Shown here piece after piece: positions 13,727-18,143 of a stretch of DNA of 18,143 nt. The DNA is taken from the NCBI GenBank assembly GCA_004555425.1, contig SFID01000034.1, positions 1-18,143 of the forward strand, given 5' to 3'. The notes under the pieces are model-generated. The model did no database searches. It had not been told where the DNA came from and saw nothing but the letters and a program-made list of their open reading frames with translations. The position numbers and the translations under genes are program-made. Every line of letters starts with the position of its first letter. Position 1 is the stretch's first letter. Source of the DNA: Bacteroidales bacterium. GTDB taxonomy: Bacteria > Bacteroidota > Bacteroidia > Bacteroidales > Bacteroidaceae.

Positions 13727-16700
13727 TTACTTCACAACCTTCTTGCCACCGATGATGTAAACACCCTTCGGGAGGTTCTTGAGGTCGCTCACCGTGTTGG
13801 CTACCTTCACACCGTTGATGGTGTAAACAGCCTGGTTGTTGCGAACGATAACGGCGTTGTGGATGCCGTTGGCAAGACCTTCGGGAAGTGCTACAGCATG
13901 GGTACCAGTTTCTTCCGTAGTGGGCACTTCGGCTACTACGTAACCAGTACCAGGAGCAACGTATTCTTCTTCGTCGGAGAGAACAATCTTGTGCTCAGAG
14001 AAGATACCAATGTTAGCGGGGAGCGTCTTACCGAGGACAGCAGCCCAGAGGCCGTTCTGCTCCTTAGACTCGTAGCTGTAGTCAATCATAGTGAAGTCGC
14101 CTGCCCATGCGGGGAAGGCAGCAGCGCTTGCTTCTTCTGCGCCAGTCTCAACGATGAACGGAGTACCAGCGGGGATTACTTCGGCGTCATCATAGGGCTG
14201 GAGCTGGAGCATACCGTCCTTCTGACCGAGCACCTTCATGGCATTAAGTTCACCAACCATTACGCCAGCAACGTCAACGGGCAGAGATACAACCTGAAGC
14301 ATATTGGGCTGAACGTCGAAGGTGTACTGACCAGGAGCTTCAACTTCGGTGAACTGGAAGCGAGCGTTGATGTCGTCCACGTCGTACCAAGTAGCGATGT
14401 TACCAGCGGGGTCGGTGTTGAAGTAGTGACCATCAGCAAATTCGAGGTTGAACATACCTTCTACCTTAGCGTAAGAGAAGGTCAGGGCCTCGGGCGTCGT
14501 GCTGAAGTTAATCTGAGTAGCCTCGGGCACATCATCTTCCTCTGCGTGGAGGTAGGGGTTGTAGATGTAGCGACCAGTAGCCACATTCTTCAGAGCGAAC
14601 TTGCCTTCGCCAGCGTCAACTACTTCCCACATGGTGTTAGCGCGGTAGTCAACATCACCGTCACCCACGTAACCCCAGTAAGCAGTTTCTTCTACATCAG
14701 CGTTGGCAGCATATACGTATGCACCGTTGATGTTTTCGTTGTCAGAACCAGAGGTAATCTGATAGTACTTACCAGCCTCAGGCTTGTGGAGCTTGTCGAA
14801 GAATGCGTTGACAGCATCGCGTACTTGCTCTTCGTACTTCTTCAGGTCGTCAGCACTCATGGGCTTCACAACGAGTTCCTCTTCCGTGCTTTCGGGAGCA
14901 AGAACTTCAGCCTCAACGGCAGCAAGAGCAGTTTCGAGGGCATCGGCTGCGCCGGCTTCGAAGTAACCGAGGTCGTCGCCTTCAACGGCAGTACCAGCAT
15001 AGGCGTGAGCCTGCTCGAGTGCCCAAGCGAGCGCATCGGGGTTAGGATAAGCTTCGTTGTAAGCTTCGATAGCGTCTTCGAGGGCGGTGTAGGTAGCCTC
15101 GTTGAACTTGCCTGCTTCGATTTCAGCCTGAGCAGCAGCGATAGCATTCACGAGAGCGGTCTTCACTTTTTCGGGAATGAAGGTAGCGAACTGGTCAGGA
15201 CCAAGGTTCTCATATACGCGGAACTCGGAAGCATTCCACCAAGGTGTACCGCTAGCACGACGCTGGATGGTCGTATCCTTAGAAGCAACGGTGTTCAACA
15301 CTTCAAAGCGGATGTACTGAACGGGCTCTTCGAGGTCAACCTTGTAGATGGCTACGTGTGCTGCCTTTTCGGCACCGCTGAGGGTGTAGGAGTAATCCCA
15401 AGACAACGTAGCACTATCAATAAGCACCTTATCCCATGCGATATTGTGCTCCGTAAATTCTTGCAACCCAGGTTCGGGAGCAGAGAGTTTGAAATCCAGC
15501 GGAGCGCAGTTGAAGGAAGTATTGGGACGACGAGCGATCTTGATGAAGAAGTGCTGTACTTCCTTACCGAGGTCAAGGTCAATCCAGTCGTTCAGACCAT
15601 CTTCAAAGTCAGCAGACCATGATGTGTGATAGAACGAATTCAAGTCTTTGTCGAAAAGGTTGGTAAGTGGACCTTCAGAAGTTTCACCGTGGTTGTCGAA
15701 AGCCTCAGAAACGAGACCTTCAGCAGCGAAGTTGCCATCGAAGGAGCAATCGGTCTGGAACTCAGAAGCAGCGAGGATGTTCTGGCCTTCCTTCACGAGG
15801 GCAGCCCACTTGGCAGCGTTCTGGAGAGAGTCAACCTTACCCTGGAGGGTATCGAGGATAGCGGGGTCAACCTTGTTGATGATGTGCTGGTTACCAGAAG
15901 CGGCGCGGTCGTTCCAGGTCACAGCCTTGTAGCCACCATCGCAGTGCATGAGTTTACCGTTCTGGTTGATGACGAAGAGCTTACCCTGAACCTGCTCGAA
16001 GGTGTACTTAGCCACCGTGTCAGTAGCGAGGGGGAACTGAGCGGAAGTGCCAGGGCCAGCGCCGAGGTACTTACCCGTCACGAAGTTCTTCACGTAGAAC
16101 TTGCCTTCTTCAGCAGAAGGAATCACCTGCCAGATAACGTTAGCATTGGCAAGGGTCCAAGACTCGGGAGCAGTCCATTCGCGAGCGTAGGTCACGCTAC
16201 CACTGTCGCGGAGAGCGTCCTGAGAGCGCTGAGCGATGAACATGTAGTAACCTGCGCCTACCTGTACGAGGTGCTCGTTGAGACCTTCGAAGGCTTTAAC
16301 GAGAGCGTCGGTCACTCTGTTGTACTCATCGTCGCTCAGGCCAGTATTGGCGTAAGCAGCAACAGCTGCATCGTAAGCGGCTTTCAGCGTGTTGTAGTAC
16401 TCCTGAGAATCAAGATAACCAGGGTTGGTACCAATGGGGTAGTTCTCCTCGTTCACCTCGTTCTGGCAATACATTTCATAGTAGTAGCCCAAACGCTCGT
16501 AAGCGGTCATCTGGTGCTCAGTAGCCTCGTAGATGAGCCAGTCGCGGGTATCGTGATAGCCAGAGTTACCACCGTTGCCGATATAAGCGATAGCGGCGTC
16601 CTCATCGGGAGAGCAGAATACCCAGCAACCTGCCTCGACTGCACCGCGGCAGTTCTGACGGTCGTTCTGGCCTTCATCAAGTTCTTCCTGGTCGATGACC

Positions 16701-17137
16701 TGAGTAGAGTACTCGTACCAGTCTTCGCTAGCACCACCAGCGAAGGTCATGGCAGTAGCCTTACGGGCAGTGAAGCGGAAGGCTTCGGACTTCTTGGTGG
16801 TGTACTCGCTACCTTTGTAATACTGTCCGTTGCCAAGGTTCTTGAGGATGTAAACGGGGAACTTTTCACCGTTGGCTTCCTTCTCCGACACCTTGATAAA
16901 CTCAAAGATGTAGGCGCTTGTGAATGTGGAGGGAACGTTCATGGCACCGCCTGCGGTGTGCATGTAACCGTTGTTACCATAACCGGGGTTGAAACCGCAG
17001 TGGAAAGCGTACTTCTTGCCTTCCTCAATGGTGGCAACCGAACCGTTCTGGTCGTCCACATCCCAGCTGGTCTGCGCCTGTGCATTACCTACGAAAAGGA
17101 GCAGCATCAGGGCAATGAAACTGTAGATTTTTTTCAT
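13727..17137 (-). CDS. Large secreted multidomain surface protein with a T9SS-like C-terminal motif
   Basis: No specific function is recognised. The 1136-residue protein has a clear signal peptide (about 1-22, ending VGNAQAQ). Three related segments each carry KNxxxGxY, at 99-106, 350-357 and 850-857, within ricin/beta-trefoil-like stretches (for example FYVKNFVTGKYLGAG). Residues about 455-645 resemble an F5/8 type C (discoidin) domain (LFDKDLNSFYHTSW, WIDLDLGKEV, YIRFEVLN), which often binds carbohydrate. Two Ala/Glu-rich helical regions follow the pattern of FIVAR-like bundles (about 205-290 and 655-785). The last 40 residues (VYTINGVKV, then LPKGVYIIGGKKVVK) resemble type IX sorting domains, implying export and surface anchoring. 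It has its own promoter and terminator, and codon use looks strongly biased, consistent with high expression. Glycan binding is inference. Confidence 0.85.
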   Translation of the reverse strand: MKKIYSFIALMLLLFVGNAQAQTSWDVDDQNGSVATIEEGKKYAFHCGFNPGYGNNGYMHTAGGAMNVPSTFTSAYIFEFIKVSEKEANGEKFPVYILKNLGNGQYYKGSEYTTKKSEAFRFTARKATAMTFAGGASEDWYEYSTQVIDQEELDEGQNDRQNCRGAVEAGCWVFCSPDEDAAIAYIGNGGNSGYHDTRDWLIYEATEHQMTAYERLGYYYEMYCQNEVNEENYPIGTNPGYLDSQEYYNTLKAAYDAAVAAYANTGLSDDEYNRVTDALVKAFEGLNEHLVQVGAGYYMFIAQRSQDALRDSGSVTYAREWTAPESWTLANANVIWQVIPSAEEGKFYVKNFVTGKYLGAGPGTSAQFPLATDTVAKYTFEQVQGKLFVINQNGKLMHCDGGYKAVTWNDRAASGNQHIINKVDPAILDTLQGKVDSLQNAAKWAALVKEGQNILAASEFQTDCSFDGNFAAEGLVSEAFDNHGETSEGPLTNLFDKDLNSFYHTSWSADFEDGLNDWIDLDLGKEVQHFFIKIARRPNTSFNCAPLDFKLSAPEPGLQEFTEHNIAWDKVLIDSATLSWDYSYTLSGAEKAAHVAIYKVDLEEPVQYIRFEVLNTVASKDTTIQRRASGTPWWNASEFRVYENLGPDQFATFIPEKVKTALVNAIAAAQAEIEAGKFNEATYTALEDAIEAYNEAYPNPDALAWALEQAHAYAGTAVEGDDLGYFEAGAADALETALAAVEAEVLAPESTEEELVVKPMSADDLKKYEEQVRDAVNAFFDKLHKPEAGKYYQITSGSDNENINGAYVYAANADVEETAYWGYVGDGDVDYRANTMWEVVDAGEGKFALKNVATGRYIYNPYLHAEEDDVPEATQINFSTTPEALTFSYAKVEGMFNLEFADGHYFNTDPAGNIATWYDVDDINARFQFTEVEAPGQYTFDVQPNMLQVVSLPVDVAGVMVGELNAMKVLGQKDGMLQLQPYDDAEVIPAGTPFIVETGAEEASAAAFPAWAGDFTMIDYSYESKEQNGLWAAVLGKTLPANIGIFSEHKIVLSDEEEYVAPGTGYVVAEVPTTEETGTHAVALPEGLANGIHNAVIVRNNQAVYTINGVKVANTVSDLKNLPKGVYIIGGKKVVK

Positions 17138-17180
17138 TGAACTTAGGTATTTAATTAAACATGTGAATAGAATTTGGCGG

Positions 17181-17212
17181 TAAAGTTAGAGAGTTTTTTC
17201 ATTCCCACCAAA
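17181..17212 (-). promoter_or_regulatory. Predicted promoter of the surface-protein gene
   Basis: On the minus strand TTTG (17209-17212) is followed after 20 bp by TAACTTTA (17181-17188), one base from the TAnnTTTG consensus. Transcription would start near 17175, leaving a leader of about 38 nt rich in A and T, as usual for Bacteroidetes genes with no Shine-Dalgarno sequence. Confidence 0.65.
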
Positions 17213-17295
17213 TTGCCTCCCTGTTTTTTTGTTAAAAGGGGGATTTATTCGATTCGATGAGGTCTTCAATTAGGAATAAGGAATTGGGAAGTGGG

Positions 17296-17593
17296 AATTC
17301 AAGTTTCGCAAGTTGAATCAGAGAACAAGCGCAAGCGTTCAAGGCACGCCCCGAAGGGGCAACGAGCACATAGCCCAGGGCATCGCCCTGGGGATGATGA
17401 AGCGATGAAGTGCGCCCTGAAAGGGCAAAAGCATTAGCGTCCAAGCGTTTATAGAGACGCTTTTGCCCTTTCAGGGCGCAATAGCGGCGGCTAATCTACC
17501 CAGGGCGTTGCCCTGGGCTATGCGCTTGCTGGACCTTCAGCCCGCTCCTTAAACGCTTGTCAGCTACAAGTGAACACTTGCGAAACTTGAATT
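17296..17593. mobile_element. Palindromic element B: MITE-like repeat with 18-bp terminal inverted repeats
   Basis: Perfect 18-bp inverted ends, AATTCAAGTTTCGCAAGT at 17296-17313 and its complement at 17576-17593, enclose two inverted arms (about 17345-17432 and 17459-17550). The arms contain GCCCTGAAAGGGC, AGCCCAGGGC and GCCCTGGG modules like those of element A. AATT at both edges could be part of the ends or a 4-bp target duplication; because it is palindromic, sequence alone cannot decide. GGAATTA/GGAATTG-like heptamers flank it on both sides (17266-17295 and 17594-17612). No ORF inside looks real. It lies upstream of the surface-protein promoter. Movement by a transposase encoded elsewhere is inference. 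Confidence 0.8.
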
Positions 17594-17672
17594 GAGAATT
17601 CGGAATTGGAGATTAGCAAAGCGCGCTTCGTAATATAACACATCGCGAACCCTCGCGTGTGCAAAACTCGTC

Positions 17673-17708
17673 TTTTAACATTTCATAGATTGTTGCGAAA
17701 TGTTAAAA
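17673..17708. promoter_or_regulatory. 12-bp inverted repeat upstream of a plus-strand promoter, operator-like
   Basis: TTTTAACATTTC (17673-17684) and its exact complement GAAATGTTAAAA (17697-17708) are separated by 12 bp and end 3 bp before the -33 TTTG of the plus-strand promoter. Spacing and position suit a dimeric regulator. An 11-base half-site, TTTAACATTTC, recurs at 17975-17985, right beside the flanking repeat. Confidence 0.7.
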
Positions 17709-17711
17709 CGA

Positions 17712-17743
17712 TTTGCATTTCGCGGAAAAATGTATTATCTTTG
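17712..17743 (+). promoter_or_regulatory. Bacteroidetes-type promoter on the plus strand
   Basis: TTTG (17712-17715), 20 bp, then TATCTTTG (17736-17743) match the -33 and -7 consensus exactly. The predicted start is near 17749-17751, immediately before the terminator hairpin. This is the only good plus-strand promoter noticed in the window. Confidence 0.8.
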
Positions 17744-17749
17744 TACTAG

Positions 17750-17797
17750 CGAAGAGGAAAGAGCCCTAAACACGGGGTTCTTTCCTCTTTTTTTTGG
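17750..17797 (+). ncRNA. Predicted short transcript of about 45-50 nt: promoter followed at once by a terminator
   Basis: The region after the promoter is almost entirely a terminator hairpin, so transcription should yield a stable short RNA or act as an attenuated leader. No ORF starts here and the downstream 190 bp hold no gene. The identity of the RNA is unknown; ends are estimated from the promoter and the T run. Confidence 0.45.
17752..17795 (+). terminator. Rho-independent terminator directly after the plus-strand promoter
   Basis: Stem arms 17752-17766 and 17775-17789 pair over 15 positions with one G-U wobble, around an 8-nt loop (TAAACACG), followed by eight T residues (17788-17795). 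Its form is that of an efficient intrinsic terminator. Confidence 0.92.
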
Positions 17798-17987
17798 CCA
17801 TTATAAAGGAAGAAATACATCGGAAGTTGGAAATTCTATATGCTTTTGCGGATTTTCTACTGGCTTTATCGGAAATTTTCTTGGCTTTATCGGTGCGCGA
17901 ATTGACGATGTAGAGATTTTTTTGCGGCCGAAAATATAAAAGATATTAAAGTTTTTCGCGCGAAAAATTTTGGATTTAACATTTCGG
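17798..17987. other. AT-rich region between the short transcript and the right flanking repeat
   Basis: No convincing gene is present. A 12-bp direct repeat, TGGCTTTATCGG, occurs at 17861-17872 and 17882-17893. A perfect 16-bp palindrome, TTTTTCGCGCGAAAAA, lies at 17952-17967. A half-site TTTAACATTTC lies at 17975-17985, 2 bp from the repeat edge. These look like remains of a regulatory region whose gene lies beyond, or was separated by, the repeat. Confidence 0.6.
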
Positions 17988-18143
17988 GTAACTACTCAGG
18001 TCAAAGTAGTGAGGACTTGTCACAAAAGTCCTGTGGCCACTGATAAAACAAAAACCTAAAAAACCCCTTGCACTTGATGCAAAATGTCTCTGGCGAGACA
18101 TTGATGCTATGGCTGTCAGTAAATCCCTGAGCAAGCTCAGCGA
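17988..18143 (+). repeat. Right copy of the flanking inverted repeat plus 56-57 bp of its continuation
   Basis: 17988-18086 is the reverse complement of 1-99 with two differences. The copy continues to the window end. In this tail, 18083-18090 and 18095-18102 form an 8-bp hairpin, and CTGAGC/GCTCAG at 18127-18140 forms a second. On the minus strand an open frame enters from the window edge and stops at 18001-18003; its C-terminus FCIKCKGFFRFLFYQWPQDF matches the left copy, with one synonymous and one Lys-to-Asn change in the shared part. Another minus-strand frame is open through the whole region, so the coding frame is undecided. Probably the end of an insertion sequence; family not recognised. 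Confidence 0.75.

Noticed and set aside
13859..17140. Two long plus-strand open frames (587 and 504 codons) opposite the surface-protein gene
   Set aside because: They are exact antisense shadows of a strongly codon-biased gene with a signal peptide and clear domains. Their translations lack recognisable motifs, and no plus-strand promoter precedes them.
17700..17939. A 79-codon plus-strand frame near the short transcript
   Set aside because: It begins inside the inverted repeat upstream of the promoter, reads through the terminator hairpin and has no recognisable motif.

Overview
The window reads as an 18.1-kb piece of a Bacteroidetes chromosome, most likely order Bacteroidales and plausibly Prevotellaceae. 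The evidence is Bacteroidetes-type promoters (TTTG, about 20 bp, TAnnTTTG), no Shine-Dalgarno sequences, a type IX secretion (T9SS)-like C-terminus on a large exported protein, a Bacteroidetes-style FtsL, and a MraY with an insertion in its histidine loop. The taxonomic call is inference from gene content. All eleven convincing genes lie on the minus strand.

The core is part of the division and cell wall (dcw) cluster. In transcription order it is rsmH, ftsL-like, ftsI (PBP with PASTA), murE (meso-DAP type), mraY, murD and ftsW, followed by a periplasmic cyclophilin, ychF and lgt. These genes cover cytoplasmic precursor synthesis (MurD adds D-Glu, MurE adds meso-DAP), lipid I formation (MraY) and septal glycan polymerisation and crosslinking (FtsW with FtsI, stabilised by FtsL). 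The usual partners mraZ (before rsmH) and murG-murC-ftsQ-ftsA-ftsZ (after ftsW) are absent, so the cluster is cut at both ends. Upstream of it, behind a strong terminator and with its own promoter, is a gene for a 1136-residue secreted surface protein.

The gaps are unusual. dcw genes are normally packed tightly, but here the gaps hold repeats: heptanucleotide arrays in at least five places, a 22-bp array of small palindromes between mraY and murD, a modular hairpin array between the surface-protein terminator and the rsmH promoter, and two related elements of about 250-300 bp built of nested GC-rich palindromes (one inside the operon between rsmH and ftsL, one upstream of the surface-protein gene).

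The whole locus is bracketed by a 99-bp inverted repeat (1-99 and 17988-18086, two mismatches) that looks like the inner end of two outward-facing copies of a mobile element. Just inside the right copy, on the plus strand, a perfect promoter is followed immediately by a rho-independent terminator, with a 12-bp inverted repeat upstream of the promoter. This could be a tiny RNA or an attenuated leader that has lost its gene. No rRNA, tRNA, CRISPR array or complete transposase gene was seen.
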